64,000 nucleotides of DNA from Planococcus lenghuensis (lineage in GTDB: Bacteria; Bacillota; Bacilli; Bacillales_A; Planococcaceae), in the NCBI RefSeq assembly GCF_001999905.1, contig NZ_CP019640.1:2460001-2524000 (forward strand), written 5' to 3'. The stretch's first letter is position 1, and each line of letters starts with the position of its first letter. Below are positions 1 through 9,054 of this stretch, piece by piece. The translations under genes and the position numbers were made by a program. The notes under the pieces are model-generated. The model did no database searches. It was not told where the DNA came from and was given only the letters and a program-made list of their open reading frames with translations.

Positions 1-46
1 CATAGAACGAGCCGAATTTTTTGGTCAGTCCTTTAATTTCAATCAT
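1..46 (-). CDS. ABC transporter ATP-binding protein, N-terminal fragment (runs off window)
   Basis: Only the first 15 codons are in the window; on the minus strand they read MIEIKGLTKKFGSFY, the standard first beta-strand of an ABC ATPase (I-x-I-x-x-L-T-K-x-F/Y-G). The ATG overlaps the stop codon of the upstream membrane-protein gene (ATGA), so the two are translationally coupled and probably form one export or maintenance complex. The Walker motifs lie outside the window, so the substrate cannot be assigned. Confidence 0.7.
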   Translation of the reverse strand, partial: MIEIKGLTKKFGSFY

Positions 47-2406
47 TCTGCAATGACTCCTCTCACTGACAGCTGCGGTAATGTGATTTCCGGATCAGCC
101 GCTGCCGACTGACGGACTTCGAACTCCAATATAATTTGGCCGTCAGCAGACATATACTGCCCGGCGTTTTCTGTTAACCTCTCCTGCTCGGGGCTGAGCG
201 TTTTGTATTCCCCGGACCGCTGATTCAAAATGGCCATCCGCATCCCCCGACTGATTCCAGAGAAGTTCAATTCCTCCAGTGAAAGCCGGGCTGCGAGCTC
301 AAGGTCAGTCATAGAATAGGTGAGCGTATAGATTCCATCCTGCATGAAATAAACCGGCGGCATTTCCGAAATCTGTTCAGCGTAACCGCCGGGTTCCTGT
401 GAAGTGACTGCTGTGTCAAAGAATGGGCTATCCAGCTCTACGTCACCGGCCATAATATGTCCCGGGGCAATCGGCTGCAGCAGCAGATTGACTGCCGAAA
501 CGTCCGCACGCTGCCCCTGAAGTTCCACTGGCGCAATTGCTTCCCGGGTAAAGCCGATTAAATACACCGACCGGTCACCGTCCGCTGTCACATGGTCGTA
601 AGCCACTGAAAGGGCAGCCTGTTTCCGCGCCGGCAGGATATCTTCGGGCTCTGCGACCGGCTGAAAACCGTAGTACTGAGCGGCAGGAGACGCAGGCGCC
701 AGTACATTCGACTGGACTGCTTTACTGACAGCCTGTTCTTCTCCCGGGCCCAGTGAACCGATTTCCATCATCCGTGTCCCCGACCATATCGTGATATCTT
801 CTACAGCGAATGAAAAGCCATTACGAATCGAACCGGTCAGCTGACCATCTTTAACCGTCAGGTTGGTTTCGAATTTCCCGGCCTGTTCAAGAAAAGTGTG
901 ACCTACTATGGACGACACCGACCAATAACGCATATTCCGGATGATCAGCGCTGTCTCTTCCGCGTTCTGTTCAACTATTGCTGCCTGATGCAGATTCCGG
1001 TCTGCAAATAAACCGGTCAGTGAGCTGGCCAGCTCTGTGCCGCCCGGTGCTTCAAACCGGTAATCACCGTCTCTGTTGGACAGCAGGGAGTTGACAAAGT
1101 ATCCATCCAGGCTTCCTTCACCGCTGGCTTTAAAGAGACCGGTCTGCTGAATTTGCGGGTTTCCGAGCCGGTCTTTTGCTCCTGCTGCAAATAACAGGAC
1201 AGATGCCAGCAATGCCAGCAGAGGGATTATTAGCCAGGCGTATTCCCTGCGGTCTTTCCATTTCAGCACAGCATAAAGTACAGGCACTGCCAGCAGGATA
1301 TAAAGAGCCACAAGGATTATTGCCAGTGGCAGGGAGACCGCAAAACTTTCAAACAACTCATTGACTGAACCGATATCGTAGACGAGCCGGTCCTGAATCA
1401 GCTGCTCCGGAGGCAGTACGGTCTTCTGTGACTGCCCGGTACTCAATAATGACTGCATATACGTCGCATAACCGCTGTCACTGGTGATTCGTGGATCTCC
1501 GATCGAAAAAGCGATTCCGATCACCTGCCCGCTGCCCAGTTCCCGCGATGCTGCGACTGGCTGTTCCCGGTTTTCAGAAAGGACCATTGCACCTTCGTTC
1601 AGCACGGCCTTATACCCGGGAACCGGTTCATCAAATCCTTGGATGTCCAATTCTTTTGCCGCTGCTATCGTCAGTGGCAGGTAATCCGTCAAGTTCGCCG
1701 CTGTCCCGGCTGCCGCTGATCCAGCTCCGAAAACAACAGTACCTCCTTCCTTAATCCATTGCAGCACGGCATTTTGAGCTTCAGCCGGCAATTCTCTGTA
1801 TGCCGCTTCATCCGCAATCAGGTAGTCGAGCGATTCCAGTGCTGCCGGGTCCGTCGGAAATTGGAAGTCGCGGAGCCGGTTCAGCTGAAACAACTCCGTT
1901 GCTGCGCCTTGAGAAGCTAACCCTGTCCGCAATGAAATAAAGCTGTCTGCGTTGCTAGACAGAACACCGATAAAGCGGGTGGCGGGATCCATAAATAAGG
2001 GCGTCAATGTGTCAGACCCTTTGAAATCGATGGGTTCGCCATCTTCCCAGCCGCCTTCATACAGGAAAATCATCTGCATCTGCTGACCGCCCATATTTCC
2101 TTCACCCAATCCGGGAATGGCAAATTGGATGGTTTTTGTTTCTCCCGCTGCCAGCGTGACAGGGATTGCACGGCCGCCTCCTAAATTGTAATTTTCCATG
2201 AACTCCACAATGAGATCCCCTGTAAAATCGGATCCGCTATTGGAGAGTGTAATCACAACCGGTGCTCCCTTGCCATACTTTACTTTCCCTTCAAATCCCG
2301 CTTCCGTCTGCACGGTAATATCAGGTGCAGCCGCCGCATATGGCGGACAGACAAAAATTGCAGTCAACAGCAGCACAGCCAGCAACATACGACAGCCTCT
2401 TCCCAT
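43..2406 (-). CDS. Large secreted-domain membrane protein coupled to an ABC ATPase
   Basis: I do not recognise a named family. The protein (787 aa from the preferred ATG at 2406, with AAGGGG nine bases upstream; an ATG at 2424 is also in frame) has a signal peptide (MLLAVLLLTAIFVCPPYAAA), an extracytoplasmic beta-rich region, a segment around residues 140-260 that looks like a glutamine-amidotransferase-like fold (alternating strands such as DYLIADEAAY and GGTVVFGAG), then two adjacent membrane helices near residues 350-405 and a long C-terminal extracytoplasmic part. This architecture (DUF4350/GATase-like region plus membrane hairpin) often accompanies ABC transporters in Bacillales, and here the stop codon overlaps the start of an ABC ATPase gene. 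An accessory role in an ABC system of the envelope is inferred; no catalytic residues can be named. Confidence 0.75.
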   Translation of the reverse strand: MGRGCRMLLAVLLLTAIFVCPPYAAAAPDITVQTEAGFEGKVKYGKGAPVVITLSNSGSDFTGDLIVEFMENYNLGGGRAIPVTLAAGETKTIQFAIPGLGEGNMGGQQMQMIFLYEGGWEDGEPIDFKGSDTLTPLFMDPATRFIGVLSSNADSFISLRTGLASQGAATELFQLNRLRDFQFPTDPAALESLDYLIADEAAYRELPAEAQNAVLQWIKEGGTVVFGAGSAAAGTAANLTDYLPLTIAAAKELDIQGFDEPVPGYKAVLNEGAMVLSENREQPVAASRELGSGQVIGIAFSIGDPRITSDSGYATYMQSLLSTGQSQKTVLPPEQLIQDRLVYDIGSVNELFESFAVSLPLAIILVALYILLAVPVLYAVLKWKDRREYAWLIIPLLALLASVLLFAAGAKDRLGNPQIQQTGLFKASGEGSLDGYFVNSLLSNRDGDYRFEAPGGTELASSLTGLFADRNLHQAAIVEQNAEETALIIRNMRYWSVSSIVGHTFLEQAGKFETNLTVKDGQLTGSIRNGFSFAVEDITIWSGTRMMEIGSLGPGEEQAVSKAVQSNVLAPASPAAQYYGFQPVAEPEDILPARKQAALSVAYDHVTADGDRSVYLIGFTREAIAPVELQGQRADVSAVNLLLQPIAPGHIMAGDVELDSPFFDTAVTSQEPGGYAEQISEMPPVYFMQDGIYTLTYSMTDLELAARLSLEELNFSGISRGMRMAILNQRSGEYKTLSPEQERLTENAGQYMSADGQIILEFEVRQSAAADPEITLPQLSVRGVIAE

Positions 2407-2470
2407 CCAGTGACACCCCTTCATTCTTTCTCTACTGACTAGAACGCTTCAGGACTGCTTAAGTTTCTCT

Positions 2471-3361
2471 TTATCCCCCTTTTGCAGTCAGCCGGACCGC
2501 ATGTTCCTGCACAATATCCACGAACGCCGACACCTGACGAAGTTCAAAGGCGGATTCATATCCAATGAGCCAGGTATCCCGCGTCAATTCAGTCTCTTCC
2601 CCTTCGCCTGCCAGTGGAATGGTATGCACCCCTTTAAGATCAGAAAGCGTAATGGCCGGCAATATTGCGTAGCCGATTCCATTGAGCGCCATCTGCCTGC
2701 AAGTCTCGATCTGATCCACTGTGATTTGCCTTTTGGGGTTGGAATCGAAATGTTTCTGCCACCATTGCCGAATTTCTTCATAATAATTTGAATCGCTTTT
2801 AAATTGGATGAATGGCCTGTCTGTCCGGCTTACTTCATCCATTGTCTGCATTTCCTTATCCACCAGATACAGCGGGTCTTGGAATAAGTGGATTTTTGTT
2901 CCTTTCCAATCTGTGTGGCCGCGTACGATGCCAATATGTGCTTCTCCTTCGTAAAGGGCCCGGACGATTTCAGAGCTCCATCCGGTGATCAATGAAATTT
3001 TCGCATCCGGATACACAGTCACAAAGTCTTTCAGCACTTTTGGAAGCCAGTTCTGTCCGATGATGGATGCGCAGGCAATCCGGAGTGTACCGTGCACTTT
3101 GGAAGAAAGCGTATGCAGCATTTCAAACACTTCTTCTTTCCGTTCCAGTGTCTCCGATGCAAATCGGATGACAAGCTCACCTGCGGGTGTAGGCATCAGC
3201 CCTTTCTGTGATCGCACAAATAGCTGCTCCCCCCATTCTTTTTCGATATTCTGAAGGCGCTGGGACAGGGCTGGCTGTGACAAAAAAAGTCGTTCAGCCG
3301 CCTTCCGCATATTCCGCTCTTCTGCCAGCACTTTCAGGATCAATTCCTCACTCGCCATCAT
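2471..3361 (-). CDS. ccpC: LysR-family regulator CcpC (citrate-responsive TCA-cycle regulator)
   Basis: A 296-residue LysR protein: N-terminal winged helix-turn-helix (NMRKAAERLFLSQPALSQRL, residues about 16-35, then GEQLFVRSQKGLMPTPAG) followed by a periplasmic-binding-fold effector domain from about residue 90. The helix sequence and the QKGL wing are very close to B. subtilis CcpC, which represses aconitase and citrate synthase genes and responds to citrate. The neighbour just upstream is the ykuL/cbpB homologue, as in B. subtilis, which strengthens the name. The start is taken at 3361, where GGAGG lies six bases upstream; an in-frame codon at 3385 has no ribosome site. A terminator separates it from cbpB, so it probably has read-through or its own promoter. 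Confidence 0.85.
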   Translation of the reverse strand: MMASEELILKVLAEERNMRKAAERLFLSQPALSQRLQNIEKEWGEQLFVRSQKGLMPTPAGELVIRFASETLERKEEVFEMLHTLSSKVHGTLRIACASIIGQNWLPKVLKDFVTVYPDAKISLITGWSSEIVRALYEGEAHIGIVRGHTDWKGTKIHLFQDPLYLVDKEMQTMDEVSRTDRPFIQFKSDSNYYEEIRQWWQKHFDSNPKRQITVDQIETCRQMALNGIGYAILPAITLSDLKGVHTIPLAGEGEETELTRDTWLIGYESAFELRQVSAFVDIVQEHAVRLTAKGG

Positions 3362-3386
3362 TTTTCTCCTCCCTATTTCCGGCAAC

Positions 3387-3411
3387 AGAAAAAGGCCCCC
3401 TGAAGAGGCCT
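3387..3411 (-). terminator. Intrinsic terminator between cbpB and ccpC
   Basis: On the minus strand, AGGCCTC / loop TTCAG / GGGGCCT forms a seven-pair stem followed by five T. It overlaps the cbpB stop codon and precedes the ccpC ribosome site, so it probably attenuates rather than blocks ccpC transcription. Confidence 0.75.
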
Positions 3412-3853
3412 AGTCATGAAGCTGGTATAATCGTTTTTTAAGCTGTTTCAGCATTACGCGCCTTGTCAGTATACCGGTGAACATACCGGCATCATCGACC
3501 ACACACAAGAAATTCTGGTCTATCAGCAGATCAAGCGCCTTTTGAAACCGGTCATCCGGTCGGATAAGCGGCATATCCGTCTCCATGATGTCTTCCACTT
3601 TCAAGTCCGGCAACCGTTCATATTCAATATGGTCCAATCCTAAAATGGCATCCGTAATTCGCTGGGCGTTAATCAAACCTCTGAAACGGTACTTCAAATC
3701 CAATACTGGTATAGCTGAATAGCCGGTTTTTGTAAGCACCAGCAATGCATGTTCAGCACTGTTTCCGATTTGTACATGAGCGACTTTTTCCGAAGAAATG
3801 ATAAAATCCTCAATTTTTGCTTCAAGAAAATCTCTGTTCGGTAATGAAATCAT
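3410..3853 (-). CDS. cbpB: CBS-domain c-di-AMP-binding protein CbpB/DarB (YkuL)
   Basis: A 147-residue protein made of two CBS motifs (residues about 20-75 and 85-145; VEDIMETDMPLIRPDD and LCVVDDAGMFTGILTRR are typical). Its length and the adjacent ccpC match B. subtilis YkuL/DarB, which binds cyclic di-AMP and, when unbound, stimulates the (p)ppGpp enzyme Rel and pyruvate carboxylase. The function is transferred from that family. The ATG at 3853 has AAAGGAG eight bases upstream; a GTG one codon earlier is less well placed. A possible promoter -10 (TATGAT) lies about 50-60 bases upstream. Confidence 0.83.
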   Translation of the reverse strand: MISLPNRDFLEAKIEDFIISSEKVAHVQIGNSAEHALLVLTKTGYSAIPVLDLKYRFRGLINAQRITDAILGLDHIEYERLPDLKVEDIMETDMPLIRPDDRFQKALDLLIDQNFLCVVDDAGMFTGILTRRVMLKQLKKRLYQLHD

Positions 3854-3995
3854 CACATTGTCTCCTTTATGACGTGGCAGATGAGCCGATTCCTCTGTAT
3901 CATCATACCATAAAACGAATATATATGAATAACCGAATCCTGTGAGCAGGCCGGCAATTCCAGTTCATTTAGGGTAGCTGCAGGGCGCTCCCCCG

Positions 3996-4763
3996 TCAGA
4001 ACGGGAATTTATTGAGCCACTGACCGCCATCGAGTGTTACAATTTCACCATTCATATAAGCCGCTTTGTCCGATAAGATAAAGGCAGCAAGTTCCGCGAT
4101 CTCTTCCGGTTTCCCAAGCCGGCCAAGCGGCACGGATTCCAGTGTCCGTTTAGCAGCTTCTTCCGATTCCCATAATTTATCTGCCCCTCCGGTCCGTTCG
4201 ATCGGCCCAGGTGCAATGCCATTCACCCGGATGCCGTATTGAGAGCCCCATTCCACTGCCAGCGTACGGGTCAGTGACATGACACCCGCTTTGGCAGCCG
4301 CAGAATGGGCGACGCCAGCTCCGGCATTCCAGGCGTATGTAGCCAGCATATTCAAAATGCTGCCTTTGTGTTCATTGTCAATCCAGTAATTCCCGACAGC
4401 GTGTGAACAGAAAAATGTGCCATTCAACACAATATCAACAACTGATCGCCAGCCATTTGGCGACAGTTTTTCAGCATGGGCGATGAAATTTCCGGCAGCG
4501 TTATTGACCAGCGCGTCAATTCCCCCGAATTTTTCATGAGTGAATTTCACCATTGCTTTTGCATGTTCCGGTTCCCGGACATCCATCTGGAAGAGTTCCA
4601 CCTGTCCCCGGCCATGGTCGATTTCCCGCTGTGCTGCATTGAGTTTTTCCATATCCCGGCCGGTAATGACGACATTCGCCCCTTCTTCAGTAAACTTCTT
4701 TGCCATGTAAAAACCCATTCCGCTTGATCCGCCTGTAATAATGATGGTTTTATTCGTGAACAT
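3996..4763 (-). CDS. fadH: 2,4-dienoyl-CoA reductase, SDR family (FadH/YkuF)
   Basis: A 255-residue classical short-chain dehydrogenase: NADP-binding TGGSSGMG near residue 12, NNAAGNFI near residue 85, a PGPIERTGGADKLW block near residue 185 and a C-terminal GGQW. The set NNAAGNFI, ATYAW and GPIERTGGADKLW is diagnostic of the bacillary FadH (YkuF) group, which reduces 2,4-dienoyl-CoA in breakdown of unsaturated fatty acids. In this group the usual Tyr of YxxxK is absent from the ATYAW-HSAAAKAG region. The ATG at 4763 has AGGGGG eight bases upstream; a TTG six codons earlier overlaps that site and is rejected. It follows ppk by 23 bases and could be cotranscribed with it. Confidence 0.85.
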   Translation of the reverse strand: MFTNKTIIITGGSSGMGFYMAKKFTEEGANVVITGRDMEKLNAAQREIDHGRGQVELFQMDVREPEHAKAMVKFTHEKFGGIDALVNNAAGNFIAHAEKLSPNGWRSVVDIVLNGTFFCSHAVGNYWIDNEHKGSILNMLATYAWNAGAGVAHSAAAKAGVMSLTRTLAVEWGSQYGIRVNGIAPGPIERTGGADKLWESEEAAKRTLESVPLGRLGKPEEIAELAAFILSDKAAYMNGEIVTLDGGQWLNKFPF

Positions 4764-4786
4764 CCCAAATTCCCCCTCCAATTTAC

Positions 4787-6868
4787 TTACTCCATTTCCC
4801 GTGCTTTATACGCCTGTTCCAGTAAATAGTTCTGGCTGTTGAATTTCCCGTGTTCCCCCGGTTCGGCATAATCGTATTCACCGCTTGCGTTCTGCAGCCT
4901 GGCTTTCGCCGTATCCGCTAGCTGGATATCCATAAACTCCATAATCCGTTTCTTGATCCTGTCTTCAAGCACTGGAAACAGAATTTCTATCCGCTTGGTC
5001 ATATTGCGTGTCATCATATCAGCAGAAGAAAGATACACCCGGTCTTCTCCGCCATGATGGAACCAGTAAACCCGCGAATGTTCCAAAAAACGGCCAACGA
5101 TTGAAATGACCCGAATGTTTTCGCTGACTCCCGGAATACCGGGCCGCAGACAGCAAATGCCCCTCACGATTAAATCGATTTTCACACCAGCCATTGATGC
5201 CTTGTACAGGTTCATGATCAGTTCTTTATCCGTCAGCGAATTCATCTTCAGCTTCATGAATCCTTTGCCGTGCTTTTTATGTGTATCCGTCTCTTCTTTG
5301 ATGAGCCGGATCATTTCATCCCGGATATCAAAAGGCGAAATGATCAAGTGATTGAACACCGGTTTTTCTGTATACCCGCTCAGAAAATTAAAAAAGTTAG
5401 TGGCATCAATGCCAATTTCCTGTTTCGAAGTGATAATCCCCATATCCGTGTACAGTTTGGCAGTCTGGTCATTGTAATTGCCTGTTCCCAGATGGACGAA
5501 TCGCTGAATCTCCCCTTCCGCCCGCCTGATTACCAACGTGATTTTTGAATGGGTTTTCAAATTATGCATCCCGTAAATGACAAGACATCCGGCCTGTTCA
5601 AGCTCTTTAGCCCAATGGACATTATTCTCTTCATCAAACCTGGCTTTCAGTTCTACGAGCACGGTCACTTGCTTGCCGTTTTCCGCCGCCTGTTTCAATG
5701 CCTGAATAACAGGCGAGTTTCCGCTTACCCTGTATAATGTCTGCTTGATAGCCAGAACAGCGGCATCATTCGCTGCTTCCCTTACAAAGTCGACGACCGG
5801 AACAAACGACTCATATGGATGATGAAAGAACAAATCCTGTGAAAGGGCTTTCTTAAACAAGTCTTCATCCGACTGCAAATCAAGCGGCGGCTGAGGGATA
5901 AACGCCTCATACCGCAGGTGATTATGATTCGGCACATTCTTATTGAATGAAAAGAGCGCGGTCAAGTCGAGCGGCCCGTCGATGAAATAAATATCTGACT
6001 GCTGGATTTCCAGTTCCCTGCATAAATAAGTCAGCAGCTTTTTATCCACATTCCCGCCTTGGACCTCAAGTCGGCAGGCGGCACCCCACTTCCGCTTTTT
6101 CAGCTCTTTCTCTATTTCTACAAGCAGGTCCTGAGCTCCTTCCTCGTGAATGGTTAAATCTGCGTTCCGGGTGATGCGGAAAGATAAAATAGAGCGGACG
6201 GAATAGCCTTTAAACAGCCGGCTGATTTCCTGCACAATAACATCTTCCAGCAGAACGGTTTTATATACATTCTTGCCGCACGGCACTTCTATAAAACGCT
6301 CCAAAATTGGCGGCACTTGCACAATGGCAGTTTTTTCAATCGCTTCTTCGCTCTCCTGCTCTTCAATTGTCACGATGAGATTCATCGTCTTGTTGAACAG
6401 TGTAGGAAATGGGCGGTAAGCATCAACAGCGACCGGCGTTAAAACGGGGAAGATTTGGCTTTCAAAATACTCTTTTATAAATCGCTGCTGCTTTTTATTC
6501 AGTTCAGTCAATGGCACGACTCCGACTTGCTCCTCCTCCCGCAGCACTTCCATGAGCCGGGCAAACAGCACGGTCTGCCGCCTCACCAGTTTCTGAGTCC
6601 GGATTGCAATTCGCGCCAGCTGTTCTTTCGGGGTCATGCCGGCTTTATCTTCCGGTTTATTATACCCTGCCCTCACTTGGTCCTGAAGACCCGCGACCCG
6701 CACCATGAAAAATTCATCGAGATTCGAACTGAAGATCGCCAAAAACTTCAATCTTTCCAGCAGGGGGTTTTCCGGATCTTCCGCTTCTTCTAAAACTCTT
6801 TCATTGAACGCAAGCCAGCTGAGTTCCCGGTTATTGTAGTAATCTGTTTTCCCTGCGAGCCCTTTCAT
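4787..6868 (-). CDS. ppk: Polyphosphate kinase 1
   Basis: A 693-residue PPK1, the usual length. It makes inorganic polyphosphate from ATP and can work in reverse. The N-terminal domain begins NRELSWLAFNERVLEEA; the central head carries the YPYESFVPVV-type segment (HHPYESFVPVVDFV); the catalytic phosphodiesterase-like modules hold THSKITLV (the phosphorylated histidine, about residue 440) and LEHSRVYWFHHGG (second conserved His, about residue 595). The ATG overlaps the ppx stop (ATGA), giving a coupled ppx-ppk operon in which synthesis and degradation of polyphosphate are encoded together. Confidence 0.96.
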   Translation of the reverse strand: MKGLAGKTDYYNNRELSWLAFNERVLEEAEDPENPLLERLKFLAIFSSNLDEFFMVRVAGLQDQVRAGYNKPEDKAGMTPKEQLARIAIRTQKLVRRQTVLFARLMEVLREEEQVGVVPLTELNKKQQRFIKEYFESQIFPVLTPVAVDAYRPFPTLFNKTMNLIVTIEEQESEEAIEKTAIVQVPPILERFIEVPCGKNVYKTVLLEDVIVQEISRLFKGYSVRSILSFRITRNADLTIHEEGAQDLLVEIEKELKKRKWGAACRLEVQGGNVDKKLLTYLCRELEIQQSDIYFIDGPLDLTALFSFNKNVPNHNHLRYEAFIPQPPLDLQSDEDLFKKALSQDLFFHHPYESFVPVVDFVREAANDAAVLAIKQTLYRVSGNSPVIQALKQAAENGKQVTVLVELKARFDEENNVHWAKELEQAGCLVIYGMHNLKTHSKITLVIRRAEGEIQRFVHLGTGNYNDQTAKLYTDMGIITSKQEIGIDATNFFNFLSGYTEKPVFNHLIISPFDIRDEMIRLIKEETDTHKKHGKGFMKLKMNSLTDKELIMNLYKASMAGVKIDLIVRGICCLRPGIPGVSENIRVISIVGRFLEHSRVYWFHHGGEDRVYLSSADMMTRNMTKRIEILFPVLEDRIKKRIMEFMDIQLADTAKARLQNASGEYDYAEPGEHGKFNSQNYLLEQAYKAREME

Positions 6869-8424
6869 CGCTGCACTTCCTTCCCACTCTGTGCCAGCCG
6901 CCGGAATACGAGTAAAACATCCTGCCCGATGAAATTTTCCAAATGCTTCTTCTGGCGGCCGGCGTGGTACTCCTCTGCCATTGAATTTCCGCTGGCGCCG
7001 ACATGAAGTTCAAAGCCGTTTGGCGTCTGAACTAATTCAATCTCCCGCGCAACTTGCCGTTTACTGACATTCAATGCGTAGACGAACTTGAGCAGCCTTC
7101 CGAAATCCCTGTATTTCTTTATTTCTTCATCGCTGAACCAATCGCCGAAATCCTTCGCATAACGGCTGAATAATTCTTTGTTTTTATAGGAAGCTACAAG
7201 TGCCAGCCGCACCCGGTCCTTATGGAACAGCCCATCGATGGACCGGTTAGCCAATAAGTAAAAAGTGTGTTCACTCGCGCCATCCTGATCAATATACTCG
7301 CCGAGACTGAACAGCGAGGCGGCACGAGCAATCAGTTCTTCATCTTGCGGATTGCATTGAAAAAAACCCAGATCACAGCATTTCAGATAAAGACCGACTG
7401 CCGTCGCTTTCATAAATTCGCTATGTTCTTTATTCACCCCGAATTCAGCGACCAGCTCCTCGTAACTATGCCGGAAGACATCATGTTTATCAAACACCTG
7501 CTCATCCTGCTGTCTGATGGCATTGATCATAATGCCTTCCCGGAGACCCTTACGGCTGAAAATGAACTCATTGGCCTGTACTGTCTTAAGGAGAATCCGG
7601 AACACTTCAATTGCGAGCAGAATGATATCCGCCCGGTCACTCGACAAGCCTTCCACTTGTTTCATATCCTGCAGGGTTTTGCCTTGGAACCGGTCGCTCA
7701 TTCGAATAAGGTCACCAGGCTTCATCTGGTACTGATGCACACCTGAAATCGGATAATGCTTTTCTTCCTGGTCAATCTGCGCCACATTCCTGGCGCTCCC
7801 GCCAATACCGATGACGGGCAGACCCAGTCCCTGGAGCCATGGAAGAGATGCAAACTGTTCTGTCACAAAAGCTTCCAGCTTCTTCTGATTTGCAGCCGTG
7901 AGCCGGTCTTCTTCTATAAACTGCTGCTTCAGTGATACGGCCCCGAACGGAAAACTATGCGTGTGCTGCAATTTCTTATTCTGAAAAAAAGTGATTTCCG
8001 TACTGCCTCCACCGATATCAATTGTCACACCGGATTCAGCAGGAATCGAATGGACGACCGCGAGAAAGCCGAAATACGCTTCCTCTTCTTCCGAAAGCAC
8101 ATCAATTGTGAGTCCGGTGGCCTGTTCCATCCGACTGATGATTTCCTGCTGATTTGACGCTTGCCGGACCGCTGCGGTTGCAGTCGTGTATACATTTGTT
8201 ACAGCAAAATCCGCCAGTATTTCGTTAAATGACTGCAGGATTTCTTCCAGTCGCCTGATGCCTTCTTCTGCCATTATCATACTGTCATCCAGAAAAGTGC
8301 GCAGTCTGGCAACAGTCTTGATATTTTGAATTTCATCGAGTCCCCGTTCCTTTGTGTGTTCGTAAATCACGAGTCGCACTGTATTGGAACCAATGTCGAT
8401 GACCCCGATTTTCCCGTGTTCCAT
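6865..8424 (-). CDS. ppx: Exopolyphosphatase, Ppx/GppA family
   Basis: A 519-residue protein of the ASKHA fold. The first phosphate-binding loop is GVIDIGSNTVRLVIYE near the N-terminus and the second is TIDIGGGSTEITFF near residue 140; the catalytic Glu is expected in the intervening segment. The C-terminal half (from about residue 310) is an HD-like helical domain (HSYEELV, SLFSLGEYID). It releases phosphate from polyphosphate ends; pppGpp hydrolysis is possible in this family. The second ATG at 8424 is preferred because GGGGG lies six bases upstream, whereas the ATG at 8430 touches it. Operon with ppk; divergent from ykyB. Confidence 0.93.
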   Translation of the reverse strand: MEHGKIGVIDIGSNTVRLVIYEHTKERGLDEIQNIKTVARLRTFLDDSMIMAEEGIRRLEEILQSFNEILADFAVTNVYTTATAAVRQASNQQEIISRMEQATGLTIDVLSEEEEAYFGFLAVVHSIPAESGVTIDIGGGSTEITFFQNKKLQHTHSFPFGAVSLKQQFIEEDRLTAANQKKLEAFVTEQFASLPWLQGLGLPVIGIGGSARNVAQIDQEEKHYPISGVHQYQMKPGDLIRMSDRFQGKTLQDMKQVEGLSSDRADIILLAIEVFRILLKTVQANEFIFSRKGLREGIMINAIRQQDEQVFDKHDVFRHSYEELVAEFGVNKEHSEFMKATAVGLYLKCCDLGFFQCNPQDEELIARAASLFSLGEYIDQDGASEHTFYLLANRSIDGLFHKDRVRLALVASYKNKELFSRYAKDFGDWFSDEEIKKYRDFGRLLKFVYALNVSKRQVAREIELVQTPNGFELHVGASGNSMAEEYHAGRQKKHLENFIGQDVLLVFRRLAQSGKEVQR

Positions 8425-8514
8425 AAACATCCCCCTTTCTTGTTATACCGTATACAGAATCGTCACATTTTGATATGATAGGGCCAACCAAATGACAGGG
8501 AAAGGAATGATTCC

Positions 8515-8970
8515 GTGCCAGCTGCCAGGACAGATTCGGAAATCGCTCAGGCGATCTTCACAGTAAACCGTCATGCAAAGACCGCTCCGGACAATCAGTA
8601 TTTATACGCCTTAAAAAAAGAAGCGCTTCAGAAGATGGTACTTCAGAACAGAGCTCGCAAAATCGGGCTGCACTTCAGCAAAAACCCCCAAAAAAGTCAA
8701 CAGCAGTCCTCTGTCCTTGTCCAATGCGGTGAATATTATTTTCACTTGCTGCCCAAAAAAGAAGATTTTAAGCAATTAGAACATCTGGGGGAACTCAACA
8801 GCTCCTATCGGAATCCGCCAAGCCGGATGAATCTCCGCAGCGCCAAAGCAATCCTGACGGAATTTACCGGCCTTCACCCGAAAGAACAGAAACCCGTGAA
8901 ACGCCAGCAGTCCTATACTCCTCCTCGCTCCGATCGCTTTTATTCGAATAAAAAATCCTATTTTGACTGA
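8515..8970 (+). CDS. ykyB: YkyB family conserved protein
   Basis: A basic 151-residue protein of unknown function whose core (VNRHAKTAP, YALKKEAL, KIGLHFSKNPQKSQQ, LNSSYRNP) matches the YkyB family of Bacillales. The start is GTG at 8515 with AAAGGA eight bases upstream; an ATG at 8507 is out of frame. It is monocistronic, divergent from ppx and followed by a terminator. In B. subtilis ykyB is also near fadH/ykuF, so the position agrees. No catalytic motif is visible. Confidence 0.85.
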   Translation: MPAARTDSEIAQAIFTVNRHAKTAPDNQYLYALKKEALQKMVLQNRARKIGLHFSKNPQKSQQQSSVLVQCGEYYFHLLPKKEDFKQLEHLGELNSSYRNPPSRMNLRSAKAILTEFTGLHPKEQKPVKRQQSYTPPRSDRFYSNKKSYFD

Positions 8971-8978
8971 TTGGATAC

Positions 8979-9020
8979 AGCCGGACCAAAGGCGTTATAC
9001 TCCTGGTCCGGCTTCTTGTT
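8979..9020 (+). terminator. Intrinsic terminator after ykyB
   Basis: AGCCGGACCA and TGGTCCGGCT form a perfect ten-pair stem with a 15-base loop, followed by TCTTGTTT. The next gene converges, so the hairpin may serve both strands. Confidence 0.8.
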
Positions 9021-9054
9021 TGCCGCTGTGGCTATTCCTGTATCTGCTTAGTGA

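Noticed and set aside
7267-7746. Plus-strand open frame of 159 codons antisense to ppx
   Set aside because: Shadow of ppx codon use; no ribosome site or recognisable motif.
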